A stretch of DNA of 55,518 bases from Scytalidium lignicola (lineage: Eukaryota; Ascomycota; Leotiomycetes): assembly GCA_002812745.2 (NCBI GenBank), contig NCSJ02000286.1:1-55518 (forward strand). The letters run 5' to 3'. The position numbers and the translations under genes were made by a program. The notes under the pieces were generated by a model. That model saw only the letters and a list, made by a program, of their open reading frames with translations. It had not been told where the DNA came from and made no database searches. Position 1 is the first letter of the stretch, and every line of letters starts with the position of its first letter. Below are positions 1-11,097 of this stretch, in pieces.

Positions 1-745
1 CCTCTAGAATAACTTCAATTGCTGGCTCCAGGATTTGATTCAAGTAATCTGTTTGTATAAATGCTCCATGTTTGCCATGGCCATGTATAATAATCAATTC
101 TGATTTATAATTATACCCAATTGCTCCCCAACAATTAACTGGTGTTGTATGTCCTCGATGAAATTGATGTTGAATACAAGTTGAACAAAATCGATCACCA
201 CGTTTGCGTATAACTTTAGTTTTAGAAGAATGATCACCAATCAAAAAAGTGCATTCATCAGAAAAGAGAACTGAAAACCATTATATCGTCCAAAACAAGT
301 GTTGTAATCCATATAACCATCGTTGAATAGCTTGTAACTTGGTTAAATATGGCTTTTGGCATGCTACACACCGATAATACCCCACTTCCTTCAAACGCCT
401 TTCAATTGTTTGTGCAGAGCATTCAAGGTGTAATTCTGCCTTTAATTGAAAATAATCAAGACATCTATGCTCGTATGATAAACAAATATAATTGATAATA
501 TCCAAAACAGCTTGTTAAGTGAGTAATCATGGTTTTCCTATACGAGTAGGTCGTATCCTCTCAGGCGCACCATATTTCAAAATTCAATTAACCGTCGATC
601 GACCAATCCTATACACTTTTGCAAGTTGTGAAGGATCCCAATTTGCAAGGAATCGAAGCTGTCGGATAGCTTCTTTATGCTTTGTAAGTATTTCATATCC
701 TAATTCATGCTCTGGCATTGGATTTGGAGGTGTTGTAGGTTCCAT
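1..745 (-). mobile_element. Degenerate Tc1/mariner-type transposase, cut by window edge
   Basis: Read on the minus strand from an ATG at 745, a single frame runs to the left edge of the window. It begins with a helix-turn-helix-like N-terminus (IRQLRFLANWDPSQLAKVY), then the Tc1-like segment with CAQTIERRLKEVGYYRCVA, and reaches the first catalytic block, FSDECTF, near 250-265. The frame is interrupted by at least four in-frame stops (one TAA at 281-283, others between about 510 and 590), mostly explicable as C-to-T changes in CAA or CGA codons. This is the usual architecture of fungal Tc1-like DDE transposases, which cut and paste at TA. The rest of the catalytic domain and the left terminal repeat lie outside the window. 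It is inactive as seen. Confidence 0.8.
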
Positions 746-887
746 TTTGGTGGTGTAATTATTAAGGATGGGGTGTACACAGACTTATGACGCTCGGTTC
801 GTAAGGGCACTCATGTGGCTTAGGTTGTTCGAGGTCGTCCAATCATGTCAGGGAAGTGATTAGGTAATTGGCTCACTGGCCGAAGTA

Positions 888-934
888 ATGTAATTCCCGC
901 TCAACCGGGCCACCCTATTGACCGGGCCACTTCC
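888..934 (+). repeat. Left terminal inverted repeat of the Fot1-like element
   Basis: This is the reverse complement of 2727-2773, identical over 45 bases and with one C/T difference in the outer two. It starts directly after a TA dinucleotide. Confidence 0.9.
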
Positions 935-1149
935 CCTCCACCTGAATGTTCAACACCAAATATTCAACAACAAAAACCAAATATTCGAATATATTTAATG
1001 ACTAGCTAAATTAGGGCATTTAGTTCTATTATGTCCAACAATTCCACGTTCTGAACACTTTTGTAGCCGTCGTACTGGTACTTGCAAAGAATTGGTGGAT
1101 ATTGAAGGATTTGACTCCTCAACTACATTTTGCGTTGTCACATTAGATT

Positions 1150-2657
1150 GAGCAAGTATTTGAGCTTCCTATGCTGTCAATGAACTTATATAAACTAATC
1201 GCTTTCGAGGTTTATGAAGCTTTTGTTGAAGTAAAGCATTTTCAGCTCGTAATGCTTCTATATCCTTAGTCACAAACACCATGTTGTGCATAACCATTTC
1301 GAATCCTTTAACTAATTGATTGAAAGCCNTTTTTTGTAAAAGTTGTAGGACTATGCTGTTCCTTAAGTAATTGCTGAATAGACTAAGATTACAATTGTAA
1401 TTGAACAGGATTATAAGGTGTTTGTAGAACCTATTGTGCTCTAGGATTGCTGTGAGTACTCCTTGGAGGTGTAGGAGTCTTTTCAACTTGAATGTACAAT
1501 TTAGCTAACACATGCTCTGGTTCATATAGAATCAATCCTGTTACTGAAAATCCATTGTAAATAGTAGTTGATTTGAAGGTTTGCTAGTATACAATTAGAT
1601 ATACAGCTAGGAAATCTTCGTTGTCGATATGTTGAATTCCACCTCTTACTTTGCTTTCAATTTGAACACCATACATACGTTTAAGCACTGTAAAACAACT
1701 CATATCAAGTGGCTAAAGGATATAAGATGAATGAAGAAGTATACAAAGTAGAATAATGTTGTTTTGAAAGTAATATCAATCGAATTCAGATGTCATATAA
1801 CTGCTATGACCATCAAGGATTAACATACAATATTGACCTTTAGTTTTGTCCTTAGTAAATAGATTAAATATTTTTTAAAGCTATTCAAGGTTAATTCGAT
1901 TATTAGTCTATTCATTATCACTTGTTTTAAGCCTCTAACTTTTAAGTAATTTGTAATACTAAGCTAATTGATAATTCTTTCCTTTGAAGATTATCATAGG
2001 TGATAAAGCTTATTCACAAGCATTAATTGATTCAATAGCAGTTATTTATTTGCAATTCCCAGGTTGTAAAAGTAGAAGTTTTCCAAAACAATCAAATGAT
2101 GTAATTACTTTAATAATAACAATAGTTCCCATAGCAAAGCTTATTTCATCAAAATTGTAGATGTCCTCATCTAGGATTCCATATTAAGCCTTAACCTCTA
2201 GGAATTGGTTAAACCACTCCTGAATAAGCTTTAGATCTTCATATAAAGCTCGTTTATAACTATATCGACGAACATATTTGGTAGTAAGCTCAGGATAACA
2301 ATCCAAAAACTTATGAACTCAATTTTTGCTTACAGATGTAGGAGAAACAAGTTTACCTCGCTCAAAAATCAAAGTATTAGCCATTGATTGTACTCTTGAA
2401 GGCCTAGGAGGCATTCCTCGTTTCCCCATAAAGATAATCCATTGTACTAAAGCTTCTTCCTCATATTGTGTTATTCTGAAGCGTTTGGTGTATGTGGTTC
2501 CCTTTTGAACTCAGCCATAGTATCGCGCATTCAATGTATTGCGAGGTACATCGAAATTACGCGCTACAACTTGAATGGACTTGATTTGCCCCTTTTTCAA
2601 CGCGTTTATAGCAAGAGCAATCCTTCCTTCTTGATGCGCATCTAAAGTTTTAACCAT
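1150..2657 (-). pseudogene. Fot1/pogo (CENP-B HTH, DDE_1) transposase remnant
   Basis: From the minus-strand ATG at 2657 the translation begins MVKTLDAHQEGRIALAI, a psq-type HTH start. It continues through a Tc5/CENP-B HTH region (KRGMPPRPSRVQSMAN) and the DDE segment with YNFDEISFAMG near 2130-2160. The C-terminal part (1169-1486) keeps FNQLVKGFEMVMHNMV and ALRAENALLQQKL, the coiled tail typical of Fot1-like proteins. Many in-frame stops and at least one frame change interrupt it. The N at 1329 is beside a T run. It is non-functional. The family call rests on motif order and on the flanking inverted repeats with TA duplications. Confidence 0.8.
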
Positions 2658-2726
2658 TGGAATGTGTTTTGGTGGAAAAATAAGTGGTTGAAGTTGGAGG
2701 GATTAATAGGTTTGATGATTGCGATA

Positions 2727-2773
2727 GGAAGTGGCCCGGTCAATAGGGTGGCCCGGTTGAGCGGGAATTACGT
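2727..2773 (-). repeat. Right terminal inverted repeat of the Fot1-like element
   Basis: This matches 888-934 in inverse orientation and ends directly before TA at 2774-2775. The GC-rich core (GGCCCGGTCAATAGGG) contrasts with the AT-rich interior, as RIP-damaged elements often show. Confidence 0.9.
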
Positions 2774-3069
2774 TAACGTAATTCCCTGTAAGTTATGCCG
2801 GAACACCCGGTATACCGAAACACTGAAATCTACTACAAAATCAACGAAAACTGCACATCAATAGCTCAACAATTATACAATTATATTTAACCAAACTTTA
2901 ATATCTATTTATCTAATTGATAATCAATAAGTATACAAATTTTAACGTGTTTAGCATATATAGCATATGCTATATAATAAAATAGCCTTGTATTAAAGGT
3001 CTAAAATCTAATCTAACCATATTACAAGCACTTAAACAAAAAATCAACTAAATATTTGGAATTAGATTA

Positions 3070-3178
3070 CTGTCATATCCTAAAGTGGCCTGTTTTTCGC
3101 GAATTCGAGCCTTGTGCACGCCTTTTTGCAGCGTGTACCATAGTAAATTAATGTAGAGGACTAAATCAACGAATTGAC
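3070..3178 (+). repeat. Left 109-bp TIR of nested transposon
   Basis: Inverse match to 5899-6007 and direct match to 53802-53910. The internal GTTTTTCGCGAATTCGAGCC block is conserved in all three copies. Confidence 0.9.
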
Positions 3179-3242
3179 TACCATATAACATGTTTCTACA
3201 CTTGTTTTTCGTGTTATTTACATACAAAGTGCTTGAATTAAT

Positions 3243-3660
3243 ATACCACCCAAAAAAGCTTGTTGTTCAGTACTTAAATTACATGCTAAACAATGTACAA
3301 AGAAGGTTTTAAAGCCTCCAAAGCTTTTAGAACCTCTTACACCTTGAATATGTCTGATTCTAAAGGTTACTCTTACTTCATCACCTTGTATAACTATCAG
3401 ACCTTCAACAATTGGTTCTAGCTTTCCAATGATTGGTTTTAACTTTCTTATAACTATTGAACTATTAAGAAATACTTTCCTTTCTTTGCTTAATTTAATT
3501 GATATACTATCAAAATAACCTTATAATCTTGAATTTAGAATAAAGGTATTTTTTAAGAGTTTGATGGTTTTATCTAAAAGGTCTTTTGAAGATATAAATA
3601 CAGATAATCACCTGAATTTCACTGATATTATAAAGTAAGTTAGAACAAGAGTTATTAAGA
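3243..3660 (+). pseudogene. ORF1 relic of nested transposon, start codon lost
   Basis: This is the counterpart of the ORF that opens at 53975 in copy 2. Here the start reads ATA instead of ATG (a G-to-A change), followed by codons for PPKKACCSVLK. The frame then breaks repeatedly. The product is unrecognised: a basic, proline-rich N-terminus. It lies on the strand opposite to the DDE transposase, so the element once had two converging genes. Confidence 0.6.
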
Positions 3661-4807
3661 TTATAAAACAAAAGAATATTCAAGGGCCTTTTCAAGATGA
3701 AGACTGATTAAAGTGTTATTTTAACAATATTCTTAAGCTTACTAAATATGATATAACATCTAATATCAAGTAAGAAAAGCTTAAAACTCTTCTGAAGAAT
3801 TAGCCTGTTGAAAAAGAGAATACTCTTCAAATTAAGGTTTAATATACTATTAACTTTGATCTATATAATAAACTTATGCTTGTTTTAATTATAAAATCAG
3901 CTTTACTAGAAAAACTATCTTCAAAATGAATTTTTCAAGCCTTAATGAAGAATGAATTTAAAAATAAAGTTATAACTCTTATAACTAAATAATTACAAAG
4001 TATAACCAAGATTTAGATTGAAGAATTAAACTAAATAATCAAAGATCAACTTATACATAAAATTGTATATATATTGTTTAAGTATTATTATTATAAAGTT
4101 TTAACTTATGTTAATTGATTTAAAATCTATTAAGATAAGATGATAAGTAATAAGAAAATCAAGTATACTCTGATTTTAATAGTAATAGCAAAAGCATAAG
4201 CAGATAAGATTNAAAAAGAATAGATCAACATTAAAAGCTTTATCTTTAAAGATAATTTATATAATTAGAAAAAAGGAAAATCAATATCTTGTTTTACAAC
4301 AAAAGAAAGAGAAAGTAAAGTAATTAAAGTTTAGAAATATTCTATTAATATTATTACATAATAATAATATTATCTTTAATATAAGAACCTTAACCTCTTT
4401 GAATTGACTAATAAGTCAAGGTTAAACTAACTTATTTAATAAAGAATCAATTTATCTATTAAGCCTTATTCAACTTAATTATAATAATAAAGGTTTAATT
4501 CTGTTATTTACTAAATATATATATAAATATCTTCCTTTATATCNAAAAAAGCAACAAGATTAAATTAGTACTCAAAATTCTACTAAACTAAGATATTCTT
4601 CTTATTCTATTTAACCAACTTAACAATAGTCAACTTAAATTATATAATTTCTTATGTAAAGCTGTTACAATTGTTTGAATGTATATATTAGGGTAGAAAA
4701 AGGAGTATAAGAATTACTTTGATTTATCAACCTTTATAATAATTCTTATAAATTTAAAGGTTTAATAGTTTTTATTATACATAGTAAAACTAATTAGATT
4801 TTTGTAT

Positions 4808-5803
4808 TTTCAATTATTTAATAACTTGAATAACAAAAATGACCATTTGCATTCTTAACAACTTTATAACTATTTCTCCTTCTTACTTTGTTAATTCTAA
4901 TATAAAGTAAAGCCTTAAAATCAACCTTAATATCTTGATAAGAAGTGTAATACCAATGAATCCACTTCTTTAAATCATTAAAACTCTCTTTGATTAAGTT
5001 GAAAAATGAGTAATATAAAGGTAAAAACTTAAGCAAAACACCTTTAACATTATAAAGTGATTAAAGGTATGTTTTTCTATGAATTATACAATTGTCCATT
5101 ATTAAAACTGACCTCTTATACAATCAAAGGTTATATAATAACAATATATCAATTTTAATCCATTACTTGAATATATTAACTGTTATACTTCCTTTGACAG
5201 TAATTGTTATGATATAACCTTCTATTATATATACTGGTAAAATTAAATACTTCTTCAATTGTTTTAATTACNTTTTTAACCTTTGCTAACTTATTAATAA
5301 ATGCTTATTTATATTTCTAATGTTCTGTACATTTAGTATTACTAGATTCATCTACAAAAACAAGTTGGTCAGCTTTCTATTCTATAGATTCAATATTCTA
5401 ATTGTCAATAAGATGTTGATTTCGTTGAGTAATTATGATTTTAAGCNTTTTTGTAATTAATATTAAGCTTCTTTAAAAGCTTGGAAACTATTGATTATAA
5501 CAATTATATATTAAATTCATTATATACAAAATCTATGATCTCATCCTGAAATATCTTATTAAACATTATTATTAATTTGATAACTGCTTCTTCAATTTCA
5601 AGGGTAACCATTGAAGGTCTGTTAGTATGTTTCTCTATATCTAATCTAATGATTGTACAAAGTTGTATACCTTGAGCAATATATCAAACAATTTTGTAAA
5701 AGACGTCAAAAGTAATAACAATTGTATATTTATCATCGTCAGAGTTCAGGAGAGTACTTTCAATAGCTTTTACCACTTCCTTACAAAGGTTTGAAGTCAT
5801 TAG
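4808..5803 (-). pseudogene. Tc1-like DDE transposase relic of nested transposon
   Basis: The minus-strand translation from about 5803 (MTSNLCKEVVKAIESTL) runs with many stops through ADQLVFVDESSNTKCTEH near 5330-5380, matching the first Asp block (V-D-E) of Tc1/IS630 transposases. It ends with YSFFNLIKESFNDLKKWIH (4960-5030), the degraded form of the S-P-D-x-N-P-I-E block before the last catalytic residue, where the Asp and Pro are now lost. Ns at 5272 and 5447 add frame uncertainty. Non-functional. Confidence 0.78.
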
Positions 5804-5898
5804 ATAGATTATATAGATTATATGAGGTTAAAATGTTCAGTATATATCGGTCAATTCGATTAGTTCAAGAAACAGGCGATAGATCGATCGAATAGAGT

Positions 5899-6007
5899 GT
5901 CAATTCGTTGATTTAGTCCTCTACATTAATTTACTATAGTACACACTGCAAAAAGGCATGCACAGGGCTCGAATTCGCGAAAAACAGGCCACTTTAGGAT
6001 ATGACAG
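5899..6007 (-). repeat. Right 109-bp TIR of nested transposon
   Basis: Inverse copy of 3070-3178. The mismatches are C/T transitions, for example CACGCC versus CATGCC, as expected from RIP. Confidence 0.9.
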
Positions 6008-6284
6008 TAAAGTAATTAACTATTTTACAAAGAATTANTTTTTTTTAAACTTTGTAGTTGTTGATTTTTTAAAGAATGAATTTTCTCGATTTTGCAGTAA
6101 ATTTCAGTGTTTCGGTATACCGGGTGTTCCGGCATACAGGGAATTACGTTAACCACACAAATGGAAAGAAAGAATTAAGGCACAATCAGCTTGGAAAGCT
6201 TAAGAGAATCACATTGCAATAGTGCGACTAATTTCGAGACTGCAATACGGGTACTGCTGTTTGAAAGTAGTGGCAGATTTAAAA

Positions 6285-9150
6285 ATGGCCCCGAAATATA
6301 TGGTACTGGCTGATATCAGGTCGTCACGAAGTGAATGCTTGGGCTGCTAACTAGTAACACCAGGATATAGCTGCTTTACAAGCTGCTCTTGAGCGGCAAG
6401 AGTCAACTATCGCGCTTCTACAACAGCGTATCAATCAACTTGAGACCCGTATGGGTGTCTCCCAGTCAGGAGCCATGGCGTCTGGGACTGCCATCGATGA
6501 GACGGCTGGGGGCGGGCAAACCGCATATAGGATTGATACCAAGGGCGAAGTGTTGCACCCTCCCATGATCCAGGAATTTTGCAAGATGAACACATAATGA
6601 CTAGGTGTTACAGGCCTGCCTTCACAATCCGCCGAATGGTGCACGATGGATACACTTACAGCGATCTTGCCATCGAAGACCTGGACCTGCTCCAGTTGTT
6701 GACGGATGAGATCGGCTACAAGTACCCTGGCATCAATTTTGGCCACGAAAAAATCTATATGCAATCCCCCTTCCCGGCCATTGTATGGACTTCCATTATC
6801 CTTAGCTACTTATTGTTATTACTATATTATTATTCCAAAATAGCCGGTAGAATTTTGACTAACAGTTTCTACAAGATCCACAACTGGGATAAATTGCAGA
6901 GAGCCGTTACCAAGGGGTCATATAGCAGGGGAAATCGTCAGGCACGCAAAGATCTCGCTCAGCTCCTTTATCAAATCTCAATATGTGAAGAGCTTTTGAA
7001 TTACTTCAGAACAAGGGAAGCATACACTGCCGCGGGTGTGACGACCTTCGAGACAGCATGGACCCTTTTCGTACCAGGAACCCTTATAGTCACCTACCCT
7101 TTTGTGGACGTTCCGCAGCTATTCAGAGTTGCCGAGGCGGCGGTACCTTGGGTACGGGCGCCTCTTAATAGAAGCCATATATATACATCAGCATGGTGTT
7201 GGGATTGGGACGGAAAGAGAATGGTTAAAGTTAAGTACAGCCTTAAGAGTACGTAGTCTCAAGAGTTTGAGTANTTTTTTTCTCTTCTTCTCTCAGTTGT
7301 CTTCGGGTTTTCAAGGCATGTTTTGGGGAGTACAATAATCTGTGTGTACTCAAGTTTTCTCCACTACTCGTTTGCTTAATTGCCCCAATTTTCGAAGACC
7401 AGTATTTGCTGACTCCTGGTTATGAAGTGAGGCGCTTTATGGGCACGAGAGCTATCAATGAGATGGAGTATTACCCGGTTCACTATCATACCAAGAACCC
7501 CGACCTATTCGAGAAGATTGAACTGCGATCAAAAATCTTTCTTTCGGCAACACTGTTTTGCAAACCTGGAGCACGCCAGAGGTATACGTATGATGGACAC
7601 GCGTATGTAAGAGGGAGAAAAACTATAACAGCAAATACGGTTGAAGAAGATGTAAGCTAGTAGACTTCATGATAAATTCTGGAAAGGATCTAATCTTGAG
7701 TTACGTGTCGTAGGAAGACGACGACAAGAGGGATATTGGTGACACCATTGAAGTTAAATTAACCCTTGTTAGTCCAGGTCTACACACGTTTTTTATCTAC
7801 GAGCATGGTATCTTTTAACTTTTCGCGTGTTGTAGATTAAGGGTGACATAATGTGCGATGCTCAGTCATATTCCGAATGGGGTATGTAAAAGATCCGTAC
7901 CCAACCACTCGTACCCATCTGATTGAAGTAGCAAGCTCGAAGAGTCGGCACCCTATAGGCAATATGGATCATGTCTCCGTTGAAGTTCCCGTTGGCGAAT
8001 TGAAAGATATGTTTGCCGATCTGAATTTCAATGACATTCAAAGTTACTTGCATGATAAGGTAAAAGAAAACATGCTTCTACTTCCTGGACGTCTGCTTGG
8101 ATATGCTACAAGAGAAAGGGTGTGGGGACAGTTCTTTGTCAAGTTGATACTACCTTCCTCGGGCAAAAATCCTCGCATATTTCGAGAAAATCTTCAACTG
8201 GAACACACATACAAGGACCTTATCGAAGCTCTATTTGCCTCGCACCTGCCCATGCAAGATCACCAACTCGAAGATGTGAAAATTGGGCAGGGAGGAGGCT
8301 CAATATTGCTCTTGCATGGTATTTCTAGGCCCTAACTGGTCTGCCATTCAACTAACCTCCTACTAGGGCCTTCCGGAGTTGGAAAGACGGTAGGTAACAA
8401 GGGCTAAGATTAATACCTAACAAAACGCACTCATAACGCCTTCTATAGCTCACAGCAGAAGCAATAGCCCTAGCAACCGGAATCCCTCTCTTGGCTGTTA
8501 GCGTGGCAGAGATCGGGCTTGACGCCTCAAGAGCTGAAAACAACCTAGGGAAGCTTTTCAGCCTCGCCACGAGATGGGACGCCTTGCTTCTTGTCAACGA
8601 AGCTGACGTTCTGCTTGAAACACGCAAATCCACTACCGATATCTCTCGCAATACTCTCACTTCGGTATTCCTGCGTGCACTTGAGTCTTATCGAGGCACC
8701 ATCATCTTGACTACTAATCGCGTCAAAATCTCGGTTGATGAAGCAATCATTAGTCGTATCAGTCTCGCAATTTCCTACCACCATCTAACTGATAATCAAA
8801 CACATGCAATCTTTAAACACTTCTTTGATCAGCTAGATCCGGAAATGATTAAAGGTCGCGGTCAGATTGATGAATTCATCGGTAGCACAGGACACCACTA
8901 CGGGCTCAATGGGCGGCAAATCCAGAACGTTGTGTCCCTCGCCTTAGCATTAGCACGTCAGGAGTGCAGGCTCGGCAAAGGTGATGGACAGCTTACTGAA
9001 GGGCATATACGGATGCTCTGCAAGATGACGAGAGAATTCTGGGAACGTTTGAACGACCGTCCTCTGGCACAGAGATATAATGATGAGCTTGAAGCCTTTG
9101 GTGGATTGGTGGATATGAGCCATGACGAATCAATTGCTGAACATAGATGA
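6285..9150 (+). CDS. AAA-type ATPase with DUF7025-like N-terminal region
   Basis: The likely start is ATG 6285 (MAPKYM). A phase-0 intron at 6303-6363 then joins to a coiled-coil segment (DIAALQAALERQESTIALL). The middle carries LAIEDLDLLQLLTDE, WDKLQRAV, TTFETAWTLFVPGT and WCWDWDGKRMVKV, the order seen in fungal DUF7025/AAA ATPases. A TM-like stretch at 6785-6890 reads as an intron. A further intron probably lies at about 7235-7400 (containing the N at 7274), and the stretch 7650-7860 is unresolved. Introns 8319-8366 and 8390-8448 are clear and restore Walker A GPSGVGKT. Walker B reads LLLVNEADVLL, with Asn where Asp is usual. Sensor-1-like ILTTNR follows. The C-terminus ends at TGA 9148. 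The cellular role of this family is poorly known. Exons before 8319 are approximate. Confidence 0.75.
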
Positions 9151-9887
9151 TGTTAGCTTGATATTTCGGTGACGGCCCTAGATTATTAAATATGCCAAAC
9201 TTATAGTGATTGGTTGTTTAGTGCTAGAGTTTTTAACAGCCTTAGTTTGGTTATAGTTAGAAGGCCCTTGGGGTAGGCAGGAGGGGCGGAGGGTTGGATT
9301 GAACGCGTCTTTGCCATTAGTACTTTATTATACTATAATCAGTATACTTATAGCTTGTTAACTTTAAATTAACTCTTGGACAATCTTAAATAACTGGGTG
9401 CTCACATAACACATTCGACTGACACTGGCCCCGGCGAAGTGTTACTTACTATACCTATGATAGGTGATACCTCCAATACTCGGCTTTTAGGTGATGAAGA
9501 ATGGTCAGTAGGAAGAGATGCTTCTTGGCTTGCACCACTGGTATAAAAACGAATTTAAAGAGACAGGGCCTTGGTAAGGCCATATTTTCTGGCGAAGCTT
9601 TGTTTGTTTATAAAATCAGCGGAAATAGCATCATATATATTAGTAGCTTCAGTGTTGTTATTAGGAAAGATATGTTTTAGAACCCCTTCTCTCTCCCCTA
9701 ACTTAGTTTCCTAAAGGATAAATTAATACAACTCTAGTCGACCGAAGGCGAGCATTATCTTGTTAACAATGGCCACCTTGTCGCATAGAATACCAAATAC
9801 ACACTGCAACGTGTAGCTTCCGGAGATATTATCTCTAGTCTTGCGGCAGAAGAAAGCCTCGGATGCAAGTTTACCGCACCTAGAACT
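9151..9887. other. Gene-free stretch downstream of the AAA ATPase
   Basis: AT-rich, with no supported ORF and no repeat I can pair. Its last part (about 9755-9887) reads on the minus strand as a continuation of the MAP-kinase fragment frame, but the translation no longer resembles a kinase. Confidence 0.4.
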
Positions 9888-10197
9888 CTCTTTTTCCAGA
9901 CCACGTTTTGTCCAGTGAGTTGATCTTTGGCAGAGCTGTACGACCAGGAAATTAGCATCTACGAGATCGACGGGCGCGTCAAGGCATATATCTTAAGACT
10001 CTAAAGGGGAAATAAAGGGAGATACATTATTAAACAAGCCCGAATGCACCCATACCAACTAATTGGAGATCAGAATATCTGCTTAATTTGAATTGGCTAT
10101 CTGGCTCGCGACGCTGCTCGTGAATGTCCATCACGACATACCTCGCCGAGGTCTCGAAAGCCGTGCCCAAGATTTGAGCTTGTACGAATTCCACCAT
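9888..10197 (-). pseudogene. N-terminal fragment of a HOG1-type MAP kinase
   Basis: From minus-strand ATG 10197 the sequence reads MVEFVQAQILGTAFETSA. After a putative intron (about 10087-10145) it continues SRYSDLQLVGMGAFGLV, and after a second intron SSAKDQLTGQNVVWKK. This is the start of fungal Hog1/Sty1-type stress MAP kinases, including the glycine-rich ATP loop (GMGAFG). The HOG1-like sequence stops about 55-60 residues in. The catalytic loop, the DFG motif and the TGY phosphorylation lip are absent. The retained introns show that a genomic segment was copied, not an mRNA. It cannot encode an active kinase. The full-length gene must lie elsewhere. Confidence 0.78.
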
Positions 10198-10308
10198 TAT
10201 AAAAGCTTGCCAAGAACAGTGTTGGCCAGACTTTTCTGTAAATTTTCCGCGGCCGACAAATGGTTTGGAGGTTGCAGTAGAAGACATATGCTGAGTACGT
10301 ATTAATAT

Positions 10309-10800
10309 ATGTTGGCTATTAGTAACTGCCCTTTTGTTTAAAAAAAAATATGAACCATTGAACAGCTTTACCATTCGACTAAACTTACCCAAAGACAAAA
10401 CATTAGAGATCGTATCACAAAGAATTATGAAGATGACGCGGCAAAATGTCATCATTTCTTATCAACCAATTTAGGGCTGTGAGTTCTTGATCAAGCATAG
10501 CATAGAATTAAAGTCAAAGAGAGTCAAGTGGTGGTTGTAAAGGGAATTGTTGAGTTATTGAAAGTTTTGCTTGGAATATGGTGCTGATATTAAAGAGGGA
10601 ACTTGGACATGGTGGGACAATCATGTGAAAATAAAGACATTGCATTGTATGGAGTTTATGTGGAAGGAAGAGCTGATAAGGCATAGTTCTTGTTGCAGAT
10701 TGGCGGACCCAAATTTTGCGGATGGTGGAGGAAGGTCTTACTTAGATGTGGTAAAGGCGAATGGTCATGTGGAAAAATCATAAGATTGTTGCAATATGCG
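10309..10800 (+). repeat. Dispersed repeat, copy 1
   Basis: This aligns in the same orientation with 49809-50270: shared blocks such as CAATTTAGGGCT, CTTGATCAAGCAT, AACTTGGACATGGTGG and TTTATGTGGAAGGAAG occur in the same order. Both copies can be read to give GTWTWW followed by Asp/Asn and HVK, then after a frame shift a VYVEGR-like segment. So the repeat derives from a coding sequence, although neither copy is open. I do not recognise the family. Base differences are rich in C/T changes. Confidence 0.7.
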
Positions 10801-11097
10801 CGCCTGAAGAAGTCCTTTCCTCGCCCATCCACAGCGTCTCGACAAATAAACTCTTCTTCGGGGTCGAACATGCAAGTCGCCCTCCGGCCTGTATCTAGTA
10901 GCGTCTCCCTGCCTGCGGGTGCAGACTCAAGCCATGTCTCGAGCCAGCATTCAACGGAGGATGTTGCGCTTAGTCAGACCAAAAATGATACGGCGCCAGA
11001 TTCGGTGAAGAATCTGGCCCATATCCTTGCAGGCATGTTAGGCCAGGGTCCGTCACTCGAGCTACCAGGTGGCGTCAGCCTTGAACTTGATTATTAA
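10801..11097 (+). pseudogene. 3' gene fragment broken by repeat and MITE
   Basis: An open frame runs from the end of the dispersed repeat to a TAA at 11095-11097, encoding a serine-rich stretch (LRPVSSSVSLPAGADSSHV) and then NLAHILAGMLGQGPSLELPG. The base composition is coding-like and richer in GC than its surroundings. The stop codon straddles the MITE junction: its TA is the target duplication and its last A is the first base of the MITE. If the MITE and one TA are removed, the frame continues past the junction into RSHQYCLPPHDDGSVNTS and a stop near 11588. The product is unrecognised, and its 5' part has been lost. Confidence 0.5.

Larger units (their letters stand above)
888..2773 (-). 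mobile_element. Fot1/pogo-like DNA transposon, RIP-damaged
   Basis: The element is bounded by 47-bp terminal inverted repeats (888-934 and 2727-2773) starting AYGTAATTCCCGCTC and flanked by TA on both sides (886-887, 2774-2775). TA is the target duplication expected for the Tc1/mariner/pogo superfamily. The two ends differ at one base (ACGT versus ATGT), a C-to-T change. Inside, the minus strand carries a decayed transposase. The right TA is shared with the next element, which starts at 2776, so two insertions sit back to back. Confidence 0.85.
3070..6007. mobile_element. Nested Tc1-like DNA transposon with 109-bp TIRs, copy 1
   Basis: The ends start CTGTCATATCCTAAAGTGGC and are inverted copies over about 109 bp (3070-3178 and 5899-6007), flanked by TA (3068-3069, 6008-6009). 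Differences between the two ends are C/T transitions. It holds two converging coding relics: a plus-strand ORF starting near 3243 and a minus-strand DDE transposase at about 4808-5803. The interior is very AT-rich and full of stops. Copy 2 begins at 53802. The insertion lies inside the MITE at 2776-6149, so it is the younger of the two. Confidence 0.88.
2776..6149. mobile_element. MITE-like element (about 430 bp) split by a nested transposon
   Basis: The outer ends (2776 onward, and inverted up to 6149) begin ACGTAATTCCCTGTA and stay similar for about 60 bases, including a CCGGAACACCCGGTATACCG block. TA flanks both ends (2774-2775 and 6150-6151). If the nested element at 3070-6007 and its TA duplication are removed, only about 430 bp with no coding sequence remain. 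That is a non-autonomous element. Its first 11 bases equal those of the neighbouring Fot1-like element, so it was probably moved by a related transposase. Confidence 0.8.

Noticed and set aside
6785..6890. Apparent transmembrane stretch (SIILSYLLLLLYYYSKIA) inside the AAA ATPase
   Set aside because: It is bounded by GT and AG with a CTAAC branch point. Removing it joins the flanks into the family sequence PAI-HNWDKL.
7102..7338. Alternative frame giving LSTALRVRSLKSL, first read as a frameshifted continuation
   Set aside because: An intron from about 7235 to 7400 connects to YEVRRFMGTRAINEMEYYP, which fits the family better and needs no frameshift.
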